NCBI GenBank assembly: GCA_002633005.1
Contig: NMRA01000430.1
Span: 165,997 to 229,996 of the forward strand
DNA: 64,000 nt
From: Phoronis australis
Taxonomy: Eukaryota; Phoronida; Phoronidae
Direction: 5' to 3'
The notes under the pieces are model-generated. The model made no database searches. It had not been told where the DNA came from and saw only the letters and a program-made list of their open reading frames with translations. Made by a program: the position numbers and the translations under genes. Positions 25,116 through 36,187 of the stretch are shown in pieces (within the stretch, counting starts at the first letter, position 1; every line of letters starts with the position of its first letter).

Positions 25116-25319
25116 CCCCAATGATTTCAGTATGACCTATATTTGTTTTTCGCAGAAAGAGAAAAGTAGAAGACAGAGGATAAGACACCAGTGGGCTCAA
25201 CTGAGAAGCAAGGTAAGTCTAGTTCGATTCAAAGTGTAAAGCAAGCCGTGTATACTACTGAAAGAAGGAACAATTTTCGGTGAGGCTGGTGGGTTGCTCA
25301 TGAACTCCCATAAAATCGA

Positions 25320-27349
25320 CATTTTGGGCATTATTATAAACAGCGGTCATTGTCCTTGTGAAAAAAGTTTCTCTATTAAATCATTAGTAGAATTTTAGCT
25401 GGGGGTTGAGCTTTCAATTTCACAAAAGTGCTCATTTTCAAGAATGCAGTTAATGTTTTGTTTAAAAAGTGTCATGGCCGCCTTTAATTCAGAAATGATG
25501 TCATGTATGGGCATGCTTGACAATGTACAACCACACCGAGCGAGAGTTGTGAACACATTCTGTCAGCAGTAACGTATTATATGTGTAGTCTAACCAGCTT
25601 GCAGCTTGAAAGATCTTGACGGTACACTTCTTGGTATACATCGGCACCTTATTGAACAATAGCAACGTCAACCTCTGGGAAAGGTTCAGTTTTATTTAAA
25701 GAGACCTAAGACACGAAGAGAGTTGTTTTTCTGTCACTGAAACAGAACTAAACTGGTTCGCTAGGTATTTAACGGTTTGTGGTTAAAAATTTTGAGTATC
25801 TGTTGATGTCAAATCATTCTTCTTTTAGTTTCGAATTTCATAAAAACAATCTGTCAACTGCTTGTCACTTACTAGTGACAAAGACGGTAGTGAGTTGTTA
25901 CTTCAAACCTGCTTTTATCATTAAGTCTGATGTCAGTGATGCATTTGCAGGTGACAGAAAGAAGATTGTTTGAAATCCCCATAAGAGGGTTTAGTATTCC
26001 TTTAAAAACCTCGCACACTTGTATAACGGAAATTGTAAATTGGGGGTGACGACCCTTATCTATTTGTTATTGCCCATTTTCTTACGAAAAGAGTGAATTT
26101 TCCAAGTATTTTCACTTTTTTTGAAAAATGGTATATATATATATAGGAAACAGATTGTTCACTTTTCCACTTTTTGATCATATATTTTTCACTGAGGAAA
26201 TATTACCTTTTTGTGAGTTGGATCTAACATTCAGCAGGGAGGAGAATCCATGATTTATGTCCAAGTTACAAAATAGAAACAGTATTGCCTAACTGAAGCC
26301 ACAAATTAAAAGACCTTCATCATGGCTGGTAAATAAAATATACAGTAAAAGAAATTTTGAATATCGTATGGTATGGGGATGACTTTTGACCAGCAGACAA
26401 AATTGTTTAATTGTTTCAGGTACGGAAATGGATGGAATTGACCTCAAGTTCTGGTCAACCCTCGTTGGTATGTTTGTACATGCACGGTAACAAACTAGTT
26501 TGGGAAGGTAAGGAATGGCTTGCCTTGGTCTCCTCAATACAAATATGTTTTTTTCACATGACCTGGAATGTGTTACGACACGACTGGTAAATAACACCGA
26601 GTATGTAATTGTTTTGATATTACATGGGCGAATCACTAAGAAGTACAAAGTAGAAATCCATACGCGGTACAGTTTATCATCTGCGAAACACTAGAACAAC
26701 CAAATGCGCTCCAACCAAACAATGCCGGAATTCCAAGAAAGTTACAAGGTTATGATTGACAAATCTGTACGTACTGCCAGTCAGAAGGACACGCACACAA
26801 CTTCTTAAAGGGCCTCATCTTCGAATTCCACATCCACGTTCATTCAAATGGAGACGAGCCACAACTCAAAAACGTGGCGAGTCTGTCTAGCTGTGCCATC
26901 TCAAGGGCAGTAAGCCTTGCTGACTGTTATTTATAAACATTTTTCAAGTTTTAATATTACAATTTCAAAGACTATTTATTAGATTCTAACTTGCCTATTT
27001 GCTACGAAAGCTGAATGCACTTTACAATTGTTAAAGGCGAAGGCAACCTATTTCACGTCATATTTAGCAAAAAGAAAGTTCGTTGATTATCCCAGACATA
27101 TTTTTCATTTAATTTGAGTTTTTTGTAATTTAAACAATTACTCGTCCTTCATTCCAGAAGTGACGTTTTGGGAGGCAAGTATTTCTCGCCAATTTTGTTT
27201 TCATATAGTCTGACTGAGAGTTGCCAAGTCAGTCATTGTTCTACCTCTGTTGTGATTAGTTCGGTCCTCGTTTGCTTTTGTTTACGAGTCAGTCAACATG
27301 CCACGCTGTTGTTGCGGACTGAGATGAACTCATTATCGTCTCACGGACA
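25320..27349. repeat. Duplication B, first copy (ends at single N 27350)
   Basis: About 2.03 kb from CATTTTGGGCATTATTATAA to the N is repeated right after it. The copies differ by many substitutions and by indels, including about 70 bp at 27711-27780 present only in the second copy. The level of difference fits two haplotypes of a very polymorphic species. Confidence 0.9.
27035..27349. mobile_element. Left part of the same foldback element (haplotype copy 1)
   Basis: TTAA at 27031-27034 followed by AGGCGAAGGCAACC is the same left end as 29088. It is cut at the N. Confidence 0.6.
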
Positions 27350-27350
27350 N

Positions 27351-29402
27351 CATTTTGGGCATTATTATAAACAGCGGTCATTGTCCTTGTGAAAAAAGTT
27401 TCTCTATTAAATCATTAGTCGAATTTTAGCTGGGGGTTGAGCTTTCAATTTCACAAAAGTGCACATTTTCAAGAATGCAGTTAATGTTTTGTTTAAAAAG
27501 TGTCATGGCCGCCTTTAATTCAGAAATGAATGGGTATGCTTGACAATGTACAACCACACCAAGCGAGAGTTGTGAACGCATTCTGTCAGCAGTAATGTAT
27601 TATATGTGTAGTCTAGCCAGCTCGCAGCTTGAAAGATCTTGACGGTACACTTCTTGGTATACATCGGCACCTTATGGAACAATGGCAACGCCATCCTCTG
27701 GGAAAGGTTCAGATTTTGGTTCACAATATATATCTCCAATTTGTCTTATGCACTGCTGTAGCTGGTGGCCAAACGCGACAATTTTATTTAAAGAGGCCTA
27801 AGACGCAAAGAGCGTTGTTTTTCTGTCACTGAAATAGAATTGAACCGGTTCGCTAGGTACTTTAGCGGTTTGTGCGTAAAAATTTTGAATGTCTGTTGAT
27901 GTCAAATCATTTTTCTTTTAGTTTCAAATATCATAAAAACAATCTGTCAACTTACCTGTGACAAAGACAGTAGTGAGTTGTTACTTCAAACCATCTTTTA
28001 TCACTCAAGTCTGACGTCAGTGATGCATTACCAGGTGAATTGTTTGAAATCTCCATAAGATGGTTTAGTATTCCTTTAAAAACCTCGCACACTTGTATAA
28101 CGGAAATTGTAAATTGGGGGTGACAACCCTTATCTATTTGTTATTGCCCATTTTCTTACGAAAAGAGTGAATTTCCAAATATTTTCACTTTTTCGAAAAA
28201 TGGTTTATGTGTATAAACACAGATTGTCCACTTTTCCACTTTTTGATCATATATTTTTCACTGAGGAAATATTACCTTTTTTTGAGTTGGATCTAACATT
28301 CATCGGGGAGGAGAATCCATGATTTATGTCCATGTTACAAAATAGAAACAGTATTGCCTAACTGAAGCCACAAATTAAAAGACCTTCATCATGGCTGGTA
28401 AATAAAATATACATTAAAAGAAATTTTGAATATCGTATAGCATGGGGATGACTTTTGACCAGCAGACAAAATTGTTTAATTGTTTCAGGTACGGAAATGG
28501 ATGGAATTGACCTCAAGTTCTGGTCAACCCTCGTTGGTATGTTTGTACATGCACGGTAACAAACTAGTTTGGGAAGGTAAGGAATGGCTTGCCTTGGTCT
28601 CCTCGATGCAAATATGTTTTTCTCACATGACCTGGAATGTGTTACGACACGACTGGTTAATAATACCGAGTATGTAATTTTTGTGATATAACATGGGCGA
28701 ATCACTAAGAATTGCAAAGTAGAAATCCATATGCGGTACAGTTTATCATCTGCGAAACACTAGAACAACCAAATGCCCTCCAACCAAACAATGCCGGAAT
28801 TCCAAGAAAGTTACAAGGGTATGATTGACAAATCTGTACGTCCTCCACACAACTTCTTAAAGGGGCTCATCTTCGACCGCGAATTCCACATCCACGTTCA
28901 TTCAAATGGATACGAGCCCCAACTCAAAAATGCGGCAAGTCTGTCTAGCTGTGCCGTCTCAAGGGCAGTAGCCTTGCTGACTGTTATTTATAAACATTTT
29001 TCAAGTTTTAATATTGCAATTTCAAAGACTATTAGATTCTAACTTGACTATTTGCTACGAAAGCTGAATGCAATTTACAATTGTTAAAGGCGAAGACAAC
29101 CTTTTTTCACATCATTTTTAGCAAAAAAAGTTTGTTTATTATCACAGACATATTTTTCATTTAATTATATTTTTTGTCATTTAAACAATTACTCGTCCTT
29201 TGTTCCGGAAGTGGTGACATTTTGGGAGGCATGTATTTTGTGCCAATTTTTTTTCATATAGTCTGACTGAAAGTTGCCTAGTCAGTCATTGTTCTACCTC
29301 TGTTGTGATTAGTTCGGTCCTTGTTTGCTTTTGTTTACGAGTCAGTCAACATGCCACGCTGTTGCTGCAGACCGAGATGAACTCATTATCGTCTCACAGA
29401 CA
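27351..29402. repeat. Duplication B, second copy
   Basis: It matches 25320-27349 in order throughout and then continues into the centre of the foldback element, which copy 1 lacks because it stops at the N. Confidence 0.9.
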
Positions 29403-29985
29403 GGAACAATTGTCCCACTTGCCTGAGTGTCTCACGACACACTCCCACTGGATGGTGACCTGAACCCACAAGCTGCTTACATCCCGCCGTGTGACTCCCT
29501 CGCTACACACCTGGCACCTTCTAAATACCTCCAATACTTAAGACAAGTCCTCATAAACTTATCAAAGTTTGGCTCACCGATCTATTCACTGGACGACGAA
29601 CTGTCCTCTTCACTGGGTGTCGAACGGGGCCTGTATACCCTCTACTAACATCGCAGCAGAGCTTCTTGGGCGATAATGAGTACATCCCGGTACGCAGCAA
29701 CACTGTGGCATGTTGACTGACTTGTAAACAAAAGCAAACAACAACCGAACTTGTCACAGCCGAGGTACTACGGGGATAACAATGACTGACTCGACAGCTT
29801 TCACAGTCACACTATATGAAAAGAAATTGGTGCGAAATTCTTGCCTCCCAAAACGTCACTTCTGGAGTAAAAGACGAATAATTAATTAAATTACGAAAAG
29901 CTGTAATTAAGTGAAAAATATGTCTGGGATAATCGAAGAACCTTATTTTTGCTAAAAATGACATGAAAAGAGGTTGCCATTCCCT
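29088..29985. mobile_element. TTAA-flanked foldback element with two inverted THAP-like starts
   Basis: Arms of about 300 bp (29088-29395 and about 29655-29985) are inverted copies. The outer ends read AGGCGAAGACAACCT and, from the right, AGGGAATGGCAACCT. TTAA lies at 29084-29087 and 29986-29989, as expected of a TTAA target-site duplication. Each arm has an ATG about 265-275 bp from its end, with a THAP-like beginning: MPRCCCRPR-stop at 29351 plus, and MPQCCCVPGCTHYRPR at 29711 minus. The centre (29400-29650) has no recognised coding. Probably non-autonomous. Confidence 0.65.
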
Positions 29986-30268
29986 TTAACCTTAAAATAT
30001 TACTTTTAAAAAAAATAATTGAATTTCTTTACGTCGAGTTTTTCTTAAAAAAATATCGTTTTTACGGTTCATGGGAGAAAACAAATCTTACACTCGTCTC
30101 AGATTTATGATAAGGGCAGAACCTTTCTGAAATTTCATCAAAATTCCTCGGCAAATTTCCAAGAGGTTTGCCCATGTCATTAACGTGAGACTGGTGTAAG
30201 ATTCGTGACATTTTACCCAGCGTGAGTGATAAAGTTGAAAGTGGGGATTTTGTTTTAAGCCAACTTAA

Positions 30269-30276
30269 TGACGTCA
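30269..30276. promoter_or_regulatory. Full CRE palindrome TGACGTCA
   Basis: A perfect CREB/ATF site 10 bp before the proposed ATG at 30287. Position is suggestive only. Confidence 0.25.
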
Positions 30277-30286
30277 ATTTTCATCG

Positions 30287-30428
30287 ATGAAATGGGAAAA
30301 GAGGCAAGCTTTTCAGTACTTTGACTCATGGAACTCAAGAGTTGGAAAACCTAGGGCCAACACTAATGAGTTAGCAGACGTCACTATGAAGTTCATGCAC
30401 CCAAAGTTGAGGTCTTCAGATCCAATGC
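30287..30428 (+). CDS. Unknown gene, exon 1 (weakest)
   Basis: ATG at 30287 (MKWEKRQAFQYFDSWN). The donor ATGC|GTAAAC is chosen because it gives phase 1. The open frame actually continues to 30544, so the donor is uncertain. Confidence 0.3.
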
Positions 30429-33400
30429 GTAAACGTATTTACGTGTCCAAAATGTTATTTGACATGAGCTTTGCCTCTGATACACTTGATAAAAGTATGG
30501 AACATTGCAGGTGCAGACCACATGAAAGCATTCGTGGAAGATGAGATGGTCTTGACAAAGTTCCATGATGTAGCCTTGGCCAGGCCAGTGATTCGTAAGG
30601 GCACCAACCTATCCCTCAGTATTTGTAACCGACTAACGATTCAGCAAAAGATAAAATTTGAAACAAAACATAATATAGAGTGATAAATGAAATGATGCAA
30701 AAGCTATGATTGTTTTTGTTGTAACAGGTTCAAGTTACAAACTTTTTGCACCATTACTCTTCTAGGAAAGACTATCTCAAGATGTTACGTATAAAGTTTT
30801 GGATGAGCACGTCAGCGCAGCAGACACATTTAATTCGCCTTCCAAAATTCCTAATTGTCTCTATCCATTGTAACACAGTTACATGAAACAGGTTCCTGAC
30901 AGTCAATATTTTAATGTTCATCATTATATTTTTAAAAGGTGATACAGAAAAGTTTGTTGTATTATGAAATCTATTGTATCGCCATGCCATGTCTCTCAAA
31001 AAGCATTCACTTGTGTCTAGTTGATGTTAGCCTTCCTGATCTAAGTCAGATAGAGGAACAACAATCAAATTTCATGAACAATAGAACATATACTTTTTGC
31101 ACAGCTATGGATACAAGCAATAGAAACAATGAGGCCCAGAGTGTTCCCCAGTTAATCTCCCCACACAAGGCATCCACCAGCCAGCTGCGAAACCTTATTC
31201 CTAAGTGGGTGAATGCATCAGGTAAGCTTGTAGCAAACTTGAAAAACACTGATCAAACCATGGTCTCAGTTGCATTAAAATATGAGGTGATTTTCTTTTT
31301 TAAAGAAGTTATGGTCACTTATGTCTTAGACTTCATGCACTACTGAAATATGAGCATGTTGGTGTTATCTCACCTTCCTCTTACACGGTATTCCAAATTA
31401 ATGCCAATTTTGAATTTGTAGAAACAAGCCATAGGATTATAATTTTCATTAATTTACCCCCTGACCCGTGTCAAATATGGCTTCGGATTCATATTATATA
31501 CTGTGACATCAAGAGAGCTTGAATTGAGCTCACACTGAACTTTTTGTGATTCCGGGCGCTTCTGGACAGCATAAAATTTGATCTGCAGGTACAGGGAGGG
31601 CTTAGGGCTGTTCCAGTAAAATCCATGTGGTAGGGGGGGACGGCAGCAGAAATAAAAATTCATGGGTGGTGGTCTTCAGAAAAAAACTCAAATTATGGGT
31701 GGTCGTTCCTGTAAGAAGTAATGCATTAAAAATGGGTGGTATTTTTGACCTGTTAATGTTGACAGGTTGGTTACTTCAGCCCTCAAAATTCAAAAAATTC
31801 AATTGGCAAATATCCTAACTTACCCCAATACAAAAAAGCCCATATTACCAGTGAACAGAGTGCAATATGTTCACTAAGCCATTAATCAAGTCATGAGCAA
31901 CTTGATTTGAGCCAACTGTTAGTCTGCAGTCCTATTGAATTGAAAAGTTATGCAACACTAAACTGGTGTTAACACATATAAGAAAATTGATGATTTTTAA
32001 ATAAAAAGTATGAGTAGTAAGATAAACAAGTTCCAATATTCACTTGACATAGAAGTATAAAAGAGTTTGTGGAGACAGTTTGAGATTCATAGATCCTTAT
32101 AAGTGAAAAAATGTTCATTGAAATTATAGACACATGGTGAACAGAGACACCTGGTGGCAGCCAAAAGTATTGCTCACAGGCTACTTTAGTTTTTGACAAT
32201 ATTGGACAAGACAACTAGTTCTTGTCTGCCAATCATCTAAGTTCTTAACAGGTCCTCCTGGAGGCAATTTGTTTGCAAGTGTTGGATTTTATATTTTAAC
32301 CTATTAAAATAATTAAAAAATTATGGGTCATGGGTTGGAGAAATAAATGAAAAATAGGGGTGGTGGGTACGAAATAAAAGTGCCTTCCCCCCCTCCCATA
32401 CAGATTTTGCTGGAACAGCCCTTAGTGGCTCTATACAGCTGCTGACAGTTTTATCCAAATTTCTATGCAGAGACTCAACAAGTGAAAAATGCACCTACAA
32501 CTTTTGTCTCCTGTGTCTCAACAGCTTTGGATGATAAAACAGTTTTTGATACTTATTTTGATTTCTTACATCCTAATTAAATTCTCTCTGACAGAATTTT
32601 TTGTGACTCTGAGATCTTTTGAAGAGCATTAAACTACAATATCTGCAGCTGAGGCTCACGTGACTTGCAAATTTAACATCAATTATCATGTGGCAAAAGT
32701 TCTTTGTGAAAACAGCAATAATATAAATGTATCCCTTCATTTGCGTGGCTGTTCCAACAATTGAATGACAACCTGATGCAAAAAGTAGGCCACAAAAGGA
32801 CATTCCGAGTTCATTCTGCTTTAACAGATGTAGGCTGTTCACAGACACTTGAACAGTTCCGCATTCCTGCTATGCAAAATTCTTACTTGCAAATTGAAGA
32901 GGTATTTTGAAACAAATTTGGCTGAAGTCTCTTTGTTTGAAATGACCTTATGACATATCTTTTTATACCTGTTTACAGGAAGACGAAGCTTTTGGAATAA
33001 CATAGCCTGTAAGCCAACATGGTGGCCACAGGACATCTCCTTCCAGTCACCAAACCACTCCAGACCAGGTTTGCTATAACCAAGGACCTCAGCTCTCTAT
33101 CAAGCTAAATTCAGCTTAAAAGGATACTAATAAAATCTTGTTTTGATGGTTTCAACCAATCCTCGTTCTGTCACCTGCTAATGTATCATCAACCTTTCAA
33201 GTTAGTTTTCTAAAAGCTTAGGTCACACTTGCCTGTTTAGTAGACTTTGAGAGGAGTTTTGAAATTTCCTCCAAAGTTTTGAAAGTTACCTAGGGTTACA
33301 GACCAGTATTTTATTTCGGAAAACTGGATGGGAAAGGCACTTTTAGCATCTGCTCACAAGCTAAATCGGGTTTAGTATTCTTTTAAAAACAGAAATCTTT

Positions 33401-36137
33401 ACCAAAAAATGGTAGTAATACCAGGTGAACACTCTGACACGTGATTCAGTGGCAGAGAACAACTTTAAATAACGCAATTTAGTCTGTTCAGTTTTCATGT
33501 TCTATGCCACTTTTAGAGACACTTTTACATGGCTAAGCTAAAATATTGCCTAATTTGTGCTCGAATTCAAAATGATAATTTGTTACATGCAAACAATTGC
33601 AGGACAACGTAAGCTCACACGAGCAGAATTGATAAAAGTGGTTGAAGCATTCATGGAAGTCGGGGAAGACACAGGAGGTAAACCTTAATTCAGTCCAGTG
33701 AGACAATTCCTGTAGCACTAAGCTAATGAGACAAAAAATGATGGATGAATTAGACAAGTGCAATTTTTCGCACTGCAAAATGCACCCTTCTCCATTGTTC
33801 TCGCGCTTACTACTTCACGTTGCTTATTCGCCACTTGGCGGCACTAGTAAGTAGTGATAACAGCAACTTACGAGTCAGTGAACTCTCCTATTGTACTTCA
33901 CTCCTTGTTTGTAGCTTTATAATAAACAAAACAGTTGCTAAAACATACTTATTCTCGTGGATGTTCAGGGCTCGACGCTGTTAAAATCACCACGTCTCAT
34001 TTTGCGACCTAGCCAAAATCTCAGGTCGCATTTTCAAAATCCAGCTTGCCAGGTCGCAAAATTTTCCCGCCATTTTTACGCGCCAAAATTGACTTTAGAT
34101 CAGTGAGAAAATGTTTAGATTATGCTTATCTGCAGCGTTAAATATTCACAAATTGTTTGCATTGTTGACGATCGATTTGAAGATATATTCGACAGTGGTG
34201 GCTTATAGCATTTTGCTGTCATGTACAATTAGTCACATCTGGTTTAATTTGTTGATCAAGAATATTAACAGGAGTTTTTGGGCTTCGTGGAGGGAATTTC
34301 GGGGGATTTTTCAATATTTTTGAGAGGAGAATAGGGCCAATATCCGGTCCCAAAATCGAGGAATTGATGGCCCTGTCCTTTTTTGGGGAGAAAAATGCAT
34401 CATGTTTCAACCCGTAGTCATGAACACAGCATGGCTGGCCGAAGATTCTCCGGTCGTTGCTATGATGCTCGGCAACCGAGATGCGACAAAATAGGATCCA
34501 ACTTTTCGAAAACAGTTATAAATTTTACACGGCCATATTTTCCTTCGTCGTGGTGTATGGCAAGGACCCAATGTACGCTATCGAATCTCAAGGTCCTTAA
34601 GGATTGTAAAACGGACAGTTGAGTGTCCGTATTTTTTCTTGTTGTTTCGAGCACCGCATACAACCATTATGCCGATAAGCCAACGGAGCTATCGTAGCGA
34701 GCCTTGTTTTGGAACGTGCCTCCTGTCAGCGTGAATTAGGTCTATACCACTGGCATCCGGGTACTTAACAGAGCCACGGGCGGTATACTCTTTCATTTAG
34801 GACTGTCGCTGTTCTCTTATGATGTGCAGCTTTGAAGTGGTGCGCACGCGGGTGTTCACACACTTGAATCGCTGGAGTAGGCCTACACTTTACATTGGCA
34901 GTGACTTGTGAAAGACAAATCATATTTCACGCACGTAGACCCAGAAAAAAATAAAGGGGTTTGAGAATTTCTTGGAAAGTGAAAATAAAAATGTGGCGTG
35001 TAGGATTCCTATAGGGTGTTGGGCCAAAATCCAATTGGATTCCTATTGGATCCTATAGGATATCCTATAGGATTCCTCTAGAATTTCGTATGGGATCCTA
35101 TAGAATTTCTATAGGATCCTATAGAATTCCTATAGGATCCTATAGAATTCCTATAGGATCCTATAGAATTCCTATAGGATATTGGGCCAAAATCCAATTG
35201 GATCCTATAGGATTTTGTATAGGATTCCAACAGGATCCTATACGAAATACTGTAGGATCCTATAGGCTCCAATAGAAATCCTATAGGATCCTATTGGAAT
35301 CCTATAGGCTGGTGGGCCAAAATCCAATTGGATCCTATAGGATTTCCTATAGGAATCCAATAAGTAATCCTATAGGAATTTTTCGTAAGGGCAGGGAATC
35401 AATATTATTGTGAATATTTGGTTCATGTAACAAGGACATATGACGCGAAAAATAAACATATTTGTTTACCACAAAGTTTGGTAAGTTGATCGCTTAAAAA
35501 TAAGTAGAAACACCGCTGTTTTGTGATGTTTTATCATGTGTTATACAGTGGCCTGAAACTCTCTTCGGCAAATCCGGAGATTTGCAAAAGTGGCAGAAAA
35601 TGTTAGCCAATGAAACACGTCAAAGATCGATTCTGCATATCCCATGTTCACGTGACCTGCTTACAAGTCATCGGGAGGGTTGTTCTCGGTTAGTGTTCTT
35701 TTTAACTTGGATTTGGCAACAACCTATAACGGTCGGATTAAGAAAAGAGTTGCTTTATATTTACCAGGTATCTGCCGAGAAGTGTAAAAACTCAGCTCAC
35801 ATTCGTTGGAAATTCCAGGTTGCACTTTGCGACTTGACATGAGCTAACAAAAATCTCAGCTCGCGTTTCCAAATTTCAGGTCGCAGATGCAACCTGCAGC
35901 TCGTTATGTTGATCCCTGATGTTGATTGATCACAGGACACTGTTTTTCACAAAGAATATTTGGCCTGTCAAGGCAGACCACATACTGAATCGAAGCAAAA
36001 TGCTTCCTGAACTTATCAAATTTTACATAGTATTACGATTCATTCAGAAAAAAAAAAATTCTTTGAATTTTTTTATTTCAGACTCATCGCCTGCATTAGA
36101 AAATCAGGAAAATGCTGTCCAAGCCAGTTCACATTAA
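30287..36137 (+). CDS. Proposed small five-exon gene, function unknown
   Basis: Exons 30287-30428, 30511-30594, 31021-31221, 33603-33677 and 36082-36137 join in phase to 185 codons plus TAA. Donors are ATGC|GTAAAC, ATTC|GTAAGG, CAG|GTAAGC and GAG|GTAAAC; acceptors are TTGCAG, TGTCTAG, TTGCAG and TTTCAG. An AATAAA lies at 36182, 45 bases after the stop, which supports the 3' end. The product would be soluble and rather charged, with no domain I recognise; the fourth exon (KLTRAELIKVVEAFMEVGE) looks helical. The first intron would be only 82 bp, and the first exon is the least certain. An 817-bp TIR element lies in intron 3. Confidence 0.42.
30511..30594 (+). CDS. Unknown gene, exon 2
   Basis: Acceptor ACATTGCAG| and donor ATTC|GTAAGG; phase 1 to 1. 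It encodes ADHMKAFVEDEMVLTKFHD. Confidence 0.4.
31021..31221 (+). CDS. Unknown gene, exon 3
   Basis: Acceptor GTGTCTAG| and strong donor CATCAG|GTAAGC. It is open for 67 codons with a normal-looking Ser/Asn/Gln-rich composition. Confidence 0.5.
31605..32421. mobile_element. Harbinger-like TIR element (817 bp) with TTA duplications
   Basis: The left end GGGCTGTTCCAGTAAAATCC and the reversed right end GGGCTGTTCCAGCAAAATCT match with one difference over the first 18 bases, followed on both sides by a G-rich run. TTA flanks it at 31602-31604 and 32422-32424. The 3-bp TWA target duplication and GGG start fit PIF/Harbinger-type MITEs. Internally it has ATGGGTGGT repeats at both ends and no transposase. 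Confidence 0.75.
32425..33602. other. Rest of the proposed gene's intron 3
   Basis: No coding exon in phase was found. Confidence 0.4.
33603..33677 (+). CDS. Unknown gene, exon 4
   Basis: Acceptor AATTGCAG| and donor AGGAG|GTAAAC; phase 1 to 1; charged helix-like sequence. Confidence 0.5.
33985..34085 (+). repeat. Dispersed repeat family 'AGGTCGCA', copy 2
   Basis: GCGACCTAGCCAAAATCTC, AGGTCGCATTTTCAAAATCC and CAGGTCGCAAAATTTTC match the other two copies. Confidence 0.55.
35025..35385. repeat. Palindromic minisatellite, TCCTATAGGA units
   Basis: The self-complementary decamer TCCTATAGGA and variants alternate with AATTCC and GGATCC. A longer unit with GGGCCAAAATCCAATTGGAT occurs at about 35030, 35183 and 35311. 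Because the unit is palindromic, both strands carry similar Ser-Tyr-Arg-Ile open frames, which are artefacts. Confidence 0.9.
35785..35905 (+). repeat. Dispersed repeat family 'AGGTCGCA', copy 3
   Basis: More diverged: CTCAGCTCACATT, GGTTGCACTTTGCGAC, AAAAATCTCAGCTCGCGTTT and CAGGTCGCAGATGCAACC. Confidence 0.45.
36082..36137 (+). CDS. Unknown gene, last exon
   Basis: Acceptor TTTATTTCAG|. It encodes SSPALENQENAVQASSH and TAA, with AATAAA 45 bases downstream. Confidence 0.5.
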
Positions 36138-36181
36138 CCTTATCGTGGACGTTCTGTATCCTGAGGTGCGAAATAATGAAC

Positions 36182-36187
36182 AATAAA
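36182..36187 (+). promoter_or_regulatory. Polyadenylation signal AATAAA
   Basis: It lies 45 bases after the TAA of the proposed small gene. Confidence 0.45.

Noticed and set aside
35078-35275. Ser-Tyr-Arg-Ile-Gly repeat proteins on both strands
   Set aside because: Translation of a palindromic minisatellite; no codon or splice support.
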